NCBI RefSeq assembly: GCF_001998865.1
Contig: NZ_CP019607.1
Coordinates: 3,472,001 to 3,536,000 of the forward strand
Direction of reading: 5' to 3'
DNA from: Tessaracoccus flavescens
GTDB lineage: Bacteria; Actinomycetota; Actinomycetes; Propionibacteriales; Propionibacteriaceae
DNA length: 64,000 bases
Of the stretch, positions 49,797-58,962 are shown piece after piece. Each line of letters begins with the position of its first letter. Within the stretch, counting starts at the first letter, position 1. Below the pieces are notes generated by a model. That model worked only from the letters and a program-made list of their open reading frames with translations, did no database searches and was not told where the DNA came from. The position numbers were made by a program, and so were the translations under genes.

Positions 49797-50612
49797 ATGA
49801 AGAACCCCCTCTGCCTCAACAGCAACACCTACCACGGCTACTCGCTCGAAGAAGCCGTCGCGGGCGCAAGGGCCGCCGGCATCGGGAACATCGAGATCGC
49901 CGCCGTGCGTGGCTACACCGAACACGCGCGCCACGAGATGTCCGATGCCGAGATCGACGAGTTGACGTCGCTCTTGGCCGAGCACGGAGTCGTCGCCATC
50001 GGCATGTGCGGCCACACCAACATCCTCACCGACGAGGGACGCGCGGACTTCGTCCGCAATCTCGACCTCGCCGCACGCCTGGGCGTCCGGTACGTCGTCA
50101 CCAGCACTGGCGAGACCCACGATGACGCCACCGTGATCGAGGACGACGCGGAACTCGTCGGCATTCTCCGGGAGCTGGCGGAAGCGGCGCACGATCGCGG
50201 CCTGACGCTCACCATCGAGACCCACGGCAACAACTACGGCAGCGGAGCGCTCGTGGCCCAGCTGCTCGACAAGGTCGACCACCCGGCGATCGCCATGACC
50301 TACGACACCGCCAACGTGATCTTCTACGGCGGAGTGGGTCCCTACGAGGACCTGCGCGAGAACGCGGGCCACGTCGCGTCCCTGCACCTCAAGGACAAGG
50401 CAGGCGAGCAGACGGAGTGGAACTTCCCCGCCGTCGGTACCGGTGACATCGACTTCGACGCCACCTTCGCGGCCCTTGCCGACACCGGATGCGAGGCGCC
50501 GCTGAGCATCGAGATCGAGTTCACCCCCGCTGGCCCGGAGAGCGTGGAGGCCGTGCACTCGGCCCTGGCTCTCTCCGCCGAGAACGCCCGCCAGCTGTTG
50601 GCGCGGCACTGA
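49797..50612 (+). CDS. TIM-barrel sugar isomerase/epimerase-like protein
   Basis: 271 aa, AP-endonuclease-2/xylose-isomerase-like barrel. Metal-site segments: TLTIETHGNNYG (Glu), AMTYDTANVIFYG (Asp), VASLHLKDKAG (His) and PLSIEIEFTP (Glu), as in IolE/IolI, hydroxypyruvate isomerase and 3-epimerases. AAGGAG precedes the ATG. First gene of the operon; the reaction is unknown. The second barrel enzyme (54195) is only distantly similar, so they probably catalyse different steps. Confidence 0.82.
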   Translation: MKNPLCLNSNTYHGYSLEEAVAGARAAGIGNIEIAAVRGYTEHARHEMSDAEIDELTSLLAEHGVVAIGMCGHTNILTDEGRADFVRNLDLAARLGVRYVVTSTGETHDDATVIEDDAELVGILRELAEAAHDRGLTLTIETHGNNYGSGALVAQLLDKVDHPAIAMTYDTANVIFYGGVGPYEDLRENAGHVASLHLKDKAGEQTEWNFPAVGTGDIDFDATFAALADTGCEAPLSIEIEFTPAGPESVEAVHSALALSAENARQLLARH

Positions 50613-50644
50613 ACATCACCGAATCTTCACCCGAAGGAACAGAC

Positions 50645-51668
50645 ATGCGACTCAGGAAACTACTTCGTGGCGTGGTCGCCGGCACCGCGCTGGCCCTCGC
50701 CCTCGCGGCCTGCACGACCGAACCCGACACCGCCCCTCAGGAGGGCGCCGACGGCCCGAAGAACGGCGACACCTACGTGTTCGGGAACATTGCCTACACA
50801 TGAAGGACGTCTGGAACAAGTACAGCGCCGACGCCTTCGAGTTCGCCGCCACCAAGGTCGACACACCCGTCGAGGTGATCAACCTTGACGCCGAGAACAG
50901 CCTCGAGAAGTCGGTCTCGCTGATGCAGGAACTCATCGCAAAGGACGTCGACGGCATCTCGATCTTTCCCATCTCACCCGAGCAGGCGGCGACGCTCGGC
51001 AAGATGGCGAAGGACGCGGGCATCCCCGTCACCTTCGAAAACACCGTGCCCGATCTGGCGGAGGACCAGTACATCTCGGTGATCGCCGCCGAGTACGACC
51101 TGATCGGCGAGACCGCGATGGACTACATCGCCGAGACCTACCCGGACGCGAAGGTCCTCTACGTCGCAGGCGCCAAGGGCGGCGGCGTGTACGAGACGTA
51201 TCAGAAGGGGATCGACCGCGCGATGGAGAAGCTCGGAGACAAGATCACGATCGTCGACACGGTGCACGGCGACTGGGAGACCGAACTCGCCATGAACGTC
51301 ACCGCGGACGCGATCAACGCAGGAACCGATTTCGACGTCGTCTTCGCCAACAACGAGCAGATGGGCAAGGGCGTCAAGAACGCTCTTGACGAGGCGGGCA
51401 AGTCCGACATCCCGATCGTCGCAACGGGCGGAGGCCCCGACGGGCTCAAGATGATCGAGGACGGCGACATCACCGCCACGATCTCCGCGCCCGTCTCACT
51501 CCAGGGCCTGACCACGTTCAAGAATCTCTATCAGAGCGTCGTGAAGGGCCAGACCCCGGAGAAGTTCACCCCGCTTCCGCTGATCGCCGTGGACAAGAGC
51601 AACATCGCCGACGCCGTCAGCTGGGAGCGAGCGACGCCGCGGTCGAGTTCATCGGCGGGATCGAATAG
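50645..51668 (+). pseudogene. Sugar ABC transporter substrate-binding lipoprotein, two frameshifts as given
   Basis: Lipobox LALAAC (Cys23), then a periplasmic-binding-protein-1 fold (ribose/rhamnose type): VEVINLDAENSLEKSVSLM, DVDGISIFPISPEQA, VLYVAGAKGGGVYETY, FDVVFANNEQMGKG. The first frame stops after GNIAYT at 50803; the next frame begins directly with MKDVWNKYS. A second slip near 51630 is needed to reach AAVEFIGGIE and the stop at 51666. Both are single-base losses. Otherwise the protein is complete and conserved, which favours recent mutation or sequencing error. The substrate-binding protein would deliver the sugar to the ATPase/permease genes that follow. Confidence 0.85.
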
Positions 51669-51677
51669 CCGAACACG

Positions 51678-51702
51678 AGGGGCGCGCCTCGCGCGCGCCC
51701 CT
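51678..51702 (+). terminator. Intra-operon terminator/attenuator
   Basis: AGGGGCGCGC (51678-51687) pairs with GCGCGCCCCT (51693-51702), followed by TT. Located between the binding protein and the ATPase gene; partial termination would raise the binding-protein mRNA relative to the rest. Confidence 0.7.
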
Positions 51703-51724
51703 TTCCTGTAGGACGGAATCAGAG

Positions 51725-53224
51725 ATGAGCGATCAGCCCCGACTGGCGATCCGCGGGATCAGCAAACACTTCGACGGCGTCCACGCCCTACGCGACGTCA
51801 CCTTCGACGTGTACCCCGGCGAGGTCCTGAGCGTCTGCGGCGAGAACGGGGCCGGAAAGTCGACCCTCATGAAGATCCTCTCCGGGGGCTACCAGCCTGA
51901 CGCGGGGAGCATCATCGTCGAGGGCGAGGAACACCGCGGACTCGACCCTGTGCACGCGCAGTCGGCCGGGATCAACATCATCCATCAGGAGAACCTCCTG
52001 GTACCGACCATGAGTGTGCTGGAGAACATGTTCGTCGGTCGCGAGCCGGTCAGAGCGGGCATGTTCGTCGACTACAAGCAGATACAGCGCAGGCTCGTCG
52101 AGGAGTCGCGTTTCCTCGGCATCGAGCTCGACCCGAGGGAACTCGTCGAGCGCTTGTCCGTGTCCGAGCAGCAGTTCGTGAAGATCCTCAAGGCGCTCGT
52201 GCTCAAGCCACGGGTGCTGATCATGGACGAACCGACCTCGATGTTCAACGTAGAAGATGCCGAGCGGGTTCTGCGGATGGTGCGGCGGATCGCCGAGGCA
52301 GGCATCAGCGTCATCTACATCTCGCACTTCCTCGGGGAGGTGCAGCGCATCGCAGACCGCATCGTCGTCCTGCGCGACGGCACGGTGATCAGCGTGAGGG
52401 ACAACGCCGATCGGGACGTGGATCTTGGCGACGTCACCCGCGACATGGTCGGCCGTCCGGTCGACATGTTCTACAAGAAGGCCGCGCACCCCGTCGGAGA
52501 GGTGGTGCTGGAGGTGGACGCACTGTGCGTCACGCCGGACTCCCCTCCCGTGAGCCTCGACGTGCGCCGCGGAGAGATCCTGGGCGTGGCGGGCATGGTC
52601 GGCTCGGGACGCACGGAGATCGTGAGGGCCATCGCAGGCGCGGACCGACCGGCGAGCGGCACCATCCGCATGCACGGGGAGACGATCAGAGTCCGCTCTC
52701 CGAGGGACGCCATCGGCGCGGGCATCGCCCACATCACGGAAGACCGGCAGCGGCTCGGGCTGGCACTCGGATTGAGTGTGCTCGAGAACTCGACGGCGGT
52801 CGGCCTCGAGAAGGTGACATCCGGGTGGTTCATGCGGATCGGTGCGACGGCGTCACGGGTGCGACCGCTCCTCGAGAAGTTGCGCACGAAGATGGCGAGC
52901 CTCCATCAGGAGGTGCGCTTCCTCAGCGGCGGGAACCAGCAGAAGGTGGTCCTCGCCAAATGGCTCCTCGTCGACTCGTCGGTGTTCATCTTCGACGAAC
53001 CGACACGGGGTATCGACGTCAACGCGAAGGCCGAGTTCTACGGCGCAATGACCGACCTGTGCCAGCAGGGTAAGTCGATCATCATGGTGAGTTCTGACAT
53101 GCCCGAACTCGTCTCCATGAGTGACCGCGTTCTGGTGATCCGCGGCGGAGCCGTCGCGGCGGTACTCAACAAGGATGAGGTCTCCGAGGAGGCCATCATC
53201 ACCCACGCCCTGGAGGGACGATGA
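51725..53224 (+). CDS. Sugar ABC transporter, two-domain ATPase
   Basis: 499 aa, RbsA/MglA type with two ABC domains. Domain 1: Walker A GENGAGKST, signature LSVSEQQFVKIL, Walker B VLIMDEPTS. Domain 2: degenerate Walker A GMVGSGRTEI (as is usual in the family), signature FLSGGNQQKVVL, Walker B VFIFDEPTRGID. Powers import of a pentose-, inositol- or similar carbohydrate. Permease follows with ATGA overlap. Confidence 0.95.
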   Translation: MSDQPRLAIRGISKHFDGVHALRDVTFDVYPGEVLSVCGENGAGKSTLMKILSGGYQPDAGSIIVEGEEHRGLDPVHAQSAGINIIHQENLLVPTMSVLENMFVGREPVRAGMFVDYKQIQRRLVEESRFLGIELDPRELVERLSVSEQQFVKILKALVLKPRVLIMDEPTSMFNVEDAERVLRMVRRIAEAGISVIYISHFLGEVQRIADRIVVLRDGTVISVRDNADRDVDLGDVTRDMVGRPVDMFYKKAAHPVGEVVLEVDALCVTPDSPPVSLDVRRGEILGVAGMVGSGRTEIVRAIAGADRPASGTIRMHGETIRVRSPRDAIGAGIAHITEDRQRLGLALGLSVLENSTAVGLEKVTSGWFMRIGATASRVRPLLEKLRTKMASLHQEVRFLSGGNQQKVVLAKWLLVDSSVFIFDEPTRGIDVNAKAEFYGAMTDLCQQGKSIIMVSSDMPELVSMSDRVLVIRGGAVAAVLNKDEVSEEAIITHALEGR

Positions 53225-54198
53225 CCACGACAACGACACCGACGCAGCCTGTCAGCGACAGGGCGCGCAGCCTGCTTCGGTCTCAGAACCTCAAACTGAT
53301 CGGGGTGCTCGCCCTCATCGCCATCGTGATCACGATCGTGAACCCGAAGTTCATGAAGATCACCAACATCGTGTCGATCTTCCAGCAGGTCTCCGTGCTC
53401 GGCATCCTCACCATGGCGATGGCCCTCGCGCTGATCTCAGGAGGCATCGATCTGTCCATCGGCATGATCATGGCGCTGGCGGGCGTGATCATCTCGACCG
53501 TGATCGAGGCAGGCGCACCGGTGTGGCTCGCCGTGCTGATCGGGGTGGGCGTTGCGACGCTGTGCGGGCTCGTCAACGGGCTGATCATCAGCCTCACCCG
53601 CACCATGCCACTGATCATCACACTCGGCATGTCGGGCGTGTACTTCGGGCTGGCCCTCGTCATCTCCGGCGGCCAGTTCATGGGCTTCAACGGGGCGTTC
53701 GACCTCATCGGACGTACCCGCATCGCAGGCATCTTCCCCGCGACCCTGATCTTCCTCTTCGTCGTCGTCATCCTCATGTACGTCCTCCTGAACCACACAC
53801 GGTTCGGGCGACGTGTCGTGGCGATCGGCGGCAACGAGGAGAACGCCTATCTCTCCGGAATCCGGGTGACCAGGTACAAGACCCTCGTCTACACCATCGG
53901 CGGGTTGCTTGCGGGTGTGGCCTCGATCGTGCTCGTCTCGCGTCTCGATTCCATCGTGGCGACGGTCGGGACGGGCTACGAACTGTCCGCGCTCACGGCG
54001 GCGGTGATCGGCGGCGTCACCTTCGAGGGAGGCCGAGGGTCCGTCGGAGGGGCCTTCATCGGCGTGATCCTGATGGGTGTGATCTCCAATGCCATGACCG
54101 TGCTCTCGGTGAACTCCTACCTGCAGACGGCCATCACCGGCGCCATCATCGTGGTCGCCGTCGTGCTCAGCAATCTCGGGAAGATGAGGCGCACATGA
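53221..54198 (+). CDS. Sugar ABC transporter permease
   Basis: 325 aa, BPD_transp_2 (RbsC) family, about nine membrane helices. GGIDLSIGMIMALAGVI and NGLIISLTRTMPLIITLG are the family signatures; GRRVVAIGGNEENAYLSGI faces the ATPase, GGRGSVGGAFIGVILMG is the C-terminal signature. Overlaps the ATPase and the next enzyme gene by ATGA on both sides. Confidence 0.95.
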   Translation: MTTTTTPTQPVSDRARSLLRSQNLKLIGVLALIAIVITIVNPKFMKITNIVSIFQQVSVLGILTMAMALALISGGIDLSIGMIMALAGVIISTVIEAGAPVWLAVLIGVGVATLCGLVNGLIISLTRTMPLIITLGMSGVYFGLALVISGGQFMGFNGAFDLIGRTRIAGIFPATLIFLFVVVILMYVLLNHTRFGRRVVAIGGNEENAYLSGIRVTRYKTLVYTIGGLLAGVASIVLVSRLDSIVATVGTGYELSALTAAVIGGVTFEGGRGSVGGAFIGVILMGVISNAMTVLSVNSYLQTAITGAIIVVAVVLSNLGKMRRT

Positions 54199-55076
54199 AC
54201 GGGCCGCGCAAGGGGATCAACTACTGGTCATTCCGCGAGGGGACCTCGGCGGACGAGGCGGTCCGGCTCGCAGCCCAGGCAGGCTACGAAGGCCTCGAGT
54301 TCTGCCTCGCAGAGGAGGGCGCGGTCTCACTGACCAGCACCGGGCGGGAGCTCACACGAATCCGCGACCTGGCCCGGGACGCGGGCATCGGGCTTCCCTC
54401 GCTCGCCTCGTGGCTCGTGTGGGAGAACAACCTGGTCAGCGATGACGCGCGGACGCGCGGCCGTGCGATGGAGATCATCCGCAGGCAGATCGATGTGGCC
54501 AATGCCCTCGGAGCACAGACGGTCCTTGTCGTCCCCGGTTACGTGGGTGTCGATTTCGTCTCGCCGTCGGAGGTGGTCGCTTATGACGCGGCCTACGGCC
54601 GTGCCCTGGAGTCCATCGCCTCCCTCGCGGATCACGCGGCCGACGCCGGTGTGCAGATCGGCGTCGACAACGTATGGAACAAGTTCCTGCTCTCCCCGCT
54701 GGAGATGCGCTCCTTCCTGGACGAGATCGGGCACCCGCACGTCGGGGCCTACTTCGACATCGGCAATGCGCTCCTGACCGGCTATCCGGAACAGTGGATC
54801 CGCATCCTCGGTAACAGGATCCGTGCCGTCCACGTGAAGGACTACCGGCGATCCCCCGGGGGCTTCGATAGCTTCGTCGACCTCCTCTCCGGCGACGTCG
54901 ACTTCCCGGCCGTCAACCGGGCCCTCAGCGAGATCGGCTACGACGGGTACATCAGCGCAGAGATGATGCCGCCCTACCGTTTCCACTCCGACCAGCTCAT
55001 CTACAACACCTCAGCGGCCATGGACCGCATCTTCGGATGGTCGTCGGCGACCAGGACTCAGGAGAGACTCACATGA
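54195..55076 (+). CDS. Second TIM-barrel isomerase/epimerase-like protein
   Basis: 293 aa. GINYWSFREGTSADEAVRL leads; metal-site strands LEFCLAEEG, IGVDNVWNKFLL, GAYFDIGNAL, RAVHVKDYRR and YISAEMMPPY carry the expected Asp, His and Glu. AP-endonuclease-2-like barrel as in D-tagatose 3-epimerase or ketose isomerases. Coupled by ATGA to the permease and to the dehydrogenase, so it acts on the imported sugar or the oxidised product. Confidence 0.85.
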   Translation: MNGPRKGINYWSFREGTSADEAVRLAAQAGYEGLEFCLAEEGAVSLTSTGRELTRIRDLARDAGIGLPSLASWLVWENNLVSDDARTRGRAMEIIRRQIDVANALGAQTVLVVPGYVGVDFVSPSEVVAYDAAYGRALESIASLADHAADAGVQIGVDNVWNKFLLSPLEMRSFLDEIGHPHVGAYFDIGNALLTGYPEQWIRILGNRIRAVHVKDYRRSPGGFDSFVDLLSGDVDFPAVNRALSEIGYDGYISAEMMPPYRFHSDQLIYNTSAAMDRIFGWSSATRTQERLT

Positions 55077-56107
55077 CAGGCATCGCGATCATCGGACAGG
55101 GCTACATGGGGCAGACCCACGCGGCCGCCTACACCGCTGCGGGCAGGGGCGCGGACATCCGTTACGTGTACACCCCTCGCCCTGCTCCCCCGTTCCAGGC
55201 GGCCCCGGATGCCGAGCTGGTCACCGATCTCGGCGTCATCCTCGACGATCCTTCGGTGTCGGTGGTGTCGGTGTGCACACCCACCACGACGCACCGCGAG
55301 ATCGCGGTCCCGCTCCTCGAGGCAGGAAAGAACGTCCTGCTCGAGAAGCCGATCGCGCTGTCGCTCGAGGACGCGCTCGCCATCAAGGAGGCGGCCGACG
55401 CCGCACCGGGCGTCCTCATGGTGGCGCAGGTCGTCCGGTTCTTCGAAGGGCATCGCGTCCTGCGCTCGGACGTGGCCTCCGGACGTCTGGGCAGGATCCT
55501 TTCTGCTCGGGCCCGGCGGCTGATCAACCGTCCCGACTGGGCGAAGTGGTGGCACGACGAGTCCCAGTCGGGTGGCGCGATCGTCGACCTGGCGGTCCAT
55601 GACTTCGACCAGATGAACCTCTATCTTGGCCGGCCGGTCGCCGTCACCTCGACCGCCGTGACCTCCTACGGGCCGTTCGAGACGACCATCGAGTACGCCG
55701 ATGGCGGGATCGGCCAGGTGCTCAGCCACGCCGACCTTCCTCCAGGCGCCCCCTTCATTGCGGGGATCAGCCTCATCGGCGAGGCCGGGATCGCCGACTA
55801 CGAGCTGTCGGCGGCGTCCCCCACGGACCAGGGCGAGGGCGCCTACCCGGGGTTGGACGGATACCGGCTCGCGGGCGCTGACGGTGGGTACTCCGTCGAC
55901 GTCACTGGAGACGATCCGTACGCACGCCAGGCGGCCTACTTCCTCAGCTGTGCCGAGTCGGGCACGCAGGCGTCCGAGAGTAGTATTGGGGCGGCTGTGC
56001 GCGCGCTCGAGGTCGCACTCGCCGCGCGTGATTCGCTCCGCGGCGGCGGGCGGATCGAGATTGACAGCCTGGTGACGGATGCCGAGGCAGCCGGAGCCGA
56101 TCGCTAG
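55073..56107 (+). CDS. Gfo/Idh/MocA-family sugar dehydrogenase
   Basis: 344 aa. NAD(P)-binding IIGQGYMGQTHAAAY, the family EKP motif in LLEKPIALSLEDA and the catalytic DLAVHDFDQMNLYLG. Oxidises a hydroxyl group of a cyclic sugar or inositol to a keto group. With a barrel enzyme next to it, the pair can epimerise or open the ring by way of a keto intermediate, as in inositol and related pathways. Start at the ATGA overlap (55073). Confidence 0.92.
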   Translation: MTGIAIIGQGYMGQTHAAAYTAAGRGADIRYVYTPRPAPPFQAAPDAELVTDLGVILDDPSVSVVSVCTPTTTHREIAVPLLEAGKNVLLEKPIALSLEDALAIKEAADAAPGVLMVAQVVRFFEGHRVLRSDVASGRLGRILSARARRLINRPDWAKWWHDESQSGGAIVDLAVHDFDQMNLYLGRPVAVTSTAVTSYGPFETTIEYADGGIGQVLSHADLPPGAPFIAGISLIGEAGIADYELSAASPTDQGEGAYPGLDGYRLAGADGGYSVDVTGDDPYARQAAYFLSCAESGTQASESSIGAAVRALEVALAARDSLRGGGRIEIDSLVTDAEAAGADR

Positions 56108-56144
56108 ACATCCGACGGAAGAATCGAGCCTCCCCTGTTCACCG

Positions 56145-57325
56145 ATGATGGCGGCACCGCGAATCTGACCCGTTCGCTCGCTTGGACACCGGGTGAGATC
56201 TTCCAACTCGTCCGCGAGAACCCGGCGATCTCCCGCTCCGAGCTCGCCCGCCAGACCGGCATGTCACCCACGACGGTGGCATCGAGGATCGACCACCTCC
56301 TCGAGCGCGGATACCTGAGTGAGACGGGCACCGCGAAGGCCGGGCGTCGCCCGCGGGCCCTGACGGTGAACGCCGAGTGGGGCATCGTGATCGCCGCGCA
56401 CCTCGGATCTCGCCACACCCGCGTCTGCATCGTCGACATGGAGGGCCGGGTCCTGACCGTCGAGGAGTACGAGGTGGCGGCCTCGGACGACATCGACGCC
56501 ACCCTCGACTGGCTGCATGAGCGTTTCGAGGACTCCCTCAAGGCCCTTCCCGGAAGTCGGCCGCCCCTGAAGGGCATCGGGCTCTCGATTCCGGCCCCCG
56601 TCGACTCGCGCACCGGCAAGCTGGTCGGCCCGACGCTGCTGCATTCCTGGAATCAGGTGGCTATGGCCCCGCTCCTCGAGAGCTGGTACGGCGTTCCCGT
56701 CATCATCGACAACGACGGCACGCTGATGGCCCTCGGCGAGCATCGCACGGCGCGCTCGTCGAGTCGCAGCCTCCTGTACCTGAAGCTCGGAGCCGCGTTC
56801 GGGTGCGGCATCGTCACGAACGGCGAGGTCCACCGAGGCCACACCGGCGGTGCGGGAGAGATCGGCCACATGCCGGTCGTGACCAGTTTCACGCGAACCT
56901 GCCTCTGCGGCCGCGACGACTGCCTCGAAGCATGTCTCGGCGGCACAGCGATCATCGAGCACCTGCGCGAACGGGGGCACACCGTGGCGACGACCGCAGG
57001 CCTCGTCGAGCTCGTGGCGGGCGCCGATCCGGATGCCCTCGAGCTCTGTCGGGCGGCAGGCACGGCCATCGGCGCCTCGGTCGCCGTGCTCGTGGACTTC
57101 CTCAACCCCGAGACGGTCGTCCTCGGCGGACGCCTGTCACTGATCGAACCGCTGACACAGAACCTGAGGGCCGCGCTCTATGCACGAGCTCTGCCGCTGA
57201 GCATCAGCGAGCTGGCCATCGACACGACGATCACCGCTGAGAACGCATCGTGCCTCGGGGCGGCCTGGACCATCATCGACCATCTCTTCTCCGTCGGATC
57301 CGTGAACGCGGACGTACTCGGCTGA
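56145..57325 (+). CDS. ROK-family transcriptional regulator (start region probably frameshifted)
   Basis: The main frame codes for an N-terminal winged helix ANLTRSLAWTPGEIFQLVREN, AISRSELARQTGMSPTTVASR, then a ROK sugar-kinase-like domain: AAHLGSRHTRVCIVD, NDGTLMALGEH, GAGEIGH and the zinc motif CLCGRDDCLEACLG. No ATG, GTG or TTG exists in this frame before the HTH; the first ATG (56261) falls inside it. ATGATG at 56145-56150 is one frame off, and one added base near 56158-56161 would join it. A CTG at 56135 is another option. Likely represses both outer promoters until a sugar or amino sugar binds. Confidence 0.8.
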
Positions 57326-57328
57326 GCA

Positions 57329-57378
57329 ATATCCAATTCTTGGAAATTTGCTTCCAATCCAAGGAAACAGACTAGGCT
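57329..57378 (+). promoter_or_regulatory. Operator and promoter of the NagB-like gene
   Basis: TCCAA-TTC-TTGGA (57332-57344) repeats the motif at 49705. A second, partial copy TTCCAATCCAAGGAA follows at 57352-57366, then the -10-like TAGGCT (57373-57378). A repressor bound here would cover the -35 region. Confidence 0.65.
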
Positions 57379-57440
57379 TGTGACACCTGCAAGGGAGCAG
57401 GCATCCACCCGCCGGCACGGCGCTCTCACGAGGGATTTCC

Positions 57441-58358
57441 ATGAGCTTTGATTACTCGCTTTCGTCATTTCTCCCGTTCCGGGACGCGGATGCCTGCCGC
57501 GCAGCCCGCGAGATCCCGAGGTCGCAGATCACGGAACATGCAAACCCCGACTTCCGGATCCGCGTCGAGGACGATCGTGGCGCGCTGTACCGGGCCTTCG
57601 CGGAGGACCTGGTCGGTCGGATCAGGGAGGCGCGCGACGCGGGGAGACGGTTCACGGCCATCCTCCCCGTGGGGCCGGTGCCCCAGTACGACATCGCGGC
57701 CGCGATGATCAATGAGGAAGGGCTCAGCCTCGAGCACGTGACGACGTTCAACATGGATGAGTACGCCGACGAGGAGGGAAGGACCGCCCCGGAGTCGTGG
57801 GAGGGATCCTTCCGCGCGGCCATGTGGAAGAACTTCTTCGGGCTCATCGACGAACGCCTGCGGCCGGCGGAGGAGAACATCAACTTCCCCGACAGCGCCA
57901 ACATCGCAAGCTACTCGGCGATGATCGAGGACGCCGGCGGCGCGGACGTCTGTTACGGGGGTATCGGCTGGAGCGGCCACATCGCGTTCTGGGAACCACA
58001 CCTCGGCGCCGAGTTCGACGGCGATCTCGACGCCTACCGCGATGCCCCGGGGCGCATCGTCGAACTGCACCCCATGACGATCATGCAAAACGCCCTGCAC
58101 ACCTTCGGCGCCGACTGGTCCTGGGTCCCGCCAAAGGCCGCGACGGTCGGCCCCAGGGACATCCTCGGAGCCCGACACAGGTCCTTCTGGCTCGACGGCG
58201 ACCTGGGCGGAGGCGTGTCGTGGCAGCGGTTCATCGCCCGCCTCGTGGCGCACGGCCCCGTCAACGAGTTCGTGCTGGGTTCGCTCCTGCAGGAGACGCG
58301 ATGCGACTACACCATCCTCGGCGGGGTGGCTGACGATGTGCAGCTCACGATGTCGTGA
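57441..58358 (+). CDS. NagB-like (glucosamine-6-phosphate deaminase/isomerase family) protein
   Basis: 305 aa, about 40 longer than NagB. TTFNMDEYADEEG retains the NagB catalytic aspartate (Asp106) and GIGWSGHIAFWEP keeps the His (180) and Glu (185) of the ring-opening triad. Two features differ from true deaminases: the triad aspartate is Ser178, and the phosphate loop TGGTP is VGPVP (LPVGPVPQYD). So a related but different substrate, perhaps not phosphorylated, is likely. It is transcribed after its own operator, matching that of the sugar operon. Confidence 0.8.
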   Translation: MSFDYSLSSFLPFRDADACRAAREIPRSQITEHANPDFRIRVEDDRGALYRAFAEDLVGRIREARDAGRRFTAILPVGPVPQYDIAAAMINEEGLSLEHVTTFNMDEYADEEGRTAPESWEGSFRAAMWKNFFGLIDERLRPAEENINFPDSANIASYSAMIEDAGGADVCYGGIGWSGHIAFWEPHLGAEFDGDLDAYRDAPGRIVELHPMTIMQNALHTFGADWSWVPPKAATVGPRDILGARHRSFWLDGDLGGGVSWQRFIARLVAHGPVNEFVLGSLLQETRCDYTILGGVADDVQLTMS

Positions 58359-58476
58359 ACGCGCCGGTCGGGACGTAAACCGCTCACCGTCCTTGTCCAG
58401 GTTGGACCGGGTTGGTGTCTTTCCTGGGCGGCAAGGCTCGATTCTGTCGTGAAGCGCACTCATTCGGAGCATGCGA

Positions 58477-58923
58477 ATGCCACCGGCGCTCGCCGCCACC
58501 GTCGGCGGTCTCAGCCTCGCAGCCCTTCTTGTCGGCGCAATCCAGATCGCCCGGCCGGAGTCGGGCCACGTCAGCGACGCATGCAGTATCGAGCTGCATG
58601 CGCGCGAGACCTGCGCCGCAGCTCCACCTGAGTCGCAGCAGGTCACCACCGATGAGGGGGTCGTCGAGTACCGGCGCGGGACCATGCTGCACCGGATCGA
58701 CGGACCCGCCCGCACCTGGCCGAACGGCAGACAGGAGTGGCACCAGAACGGTCGTCTGCACAGGCTGGACGGACCGGCAATGGTGCTCCCCAACGGCATG
58801 CAGCGGTGGTACGTCGACGGCCGCCTGCACCGCACAGACGGACCCGCCGTCGAGATGAAGAGCGGACGCTCCTGGTATTACCTCAACGGGCGGATGGTCT
58901 CGGAGAGCGTGCTCGGCCTGTAA
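58477..58923 (+). CDS. Secreted or anchored MORN-like repeat protein
   Basis: 148 aa. An N-terminal hydrophobic helix (LAATVGGLSLAALLVGAIQI) is a signal anchor, then two cysteines (DACSIE, ETCAAA), then three repeats of about 24 residues with the core LHRxDGPA and W(P/Y/H)xNG: MLHRIDGPARTW, RLHRLDGPAMVL, RLHRTDGPAVEM. These are MORN-type or toxin-antitoxin-type W-x-NG repeats. GGAG at 58466-58469 selects the ATG at 58477. Function unknown. Confidence 0.65.
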   Translation: MPPALAATVGGLSLAALLVGAIQIARPESGHVSDACSIELHARETCAAAPPESQQVTTDEGVVEYRRGTMLHRIDGPARTWPNGRQEWHQNGRLHRLDGPAMVLPNGMQRWYVDGRLHRTDGPAVEMKSGRSWYYLNGRMVSESVLGL

Positions 58924-58962
58924 CAGCGCTGGGACCTACGCCCGCCGCGTAGACGAGACCGC

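Noticed and set aside
49647..50609. Upstream extension of the deacetylase frame to 50609
   Set aside because: It would cover the intergenic operator and the opposite TIM-barrel gene; the family N-terminus MKVLAIGAHPDD and a ribosome site are at 49646.
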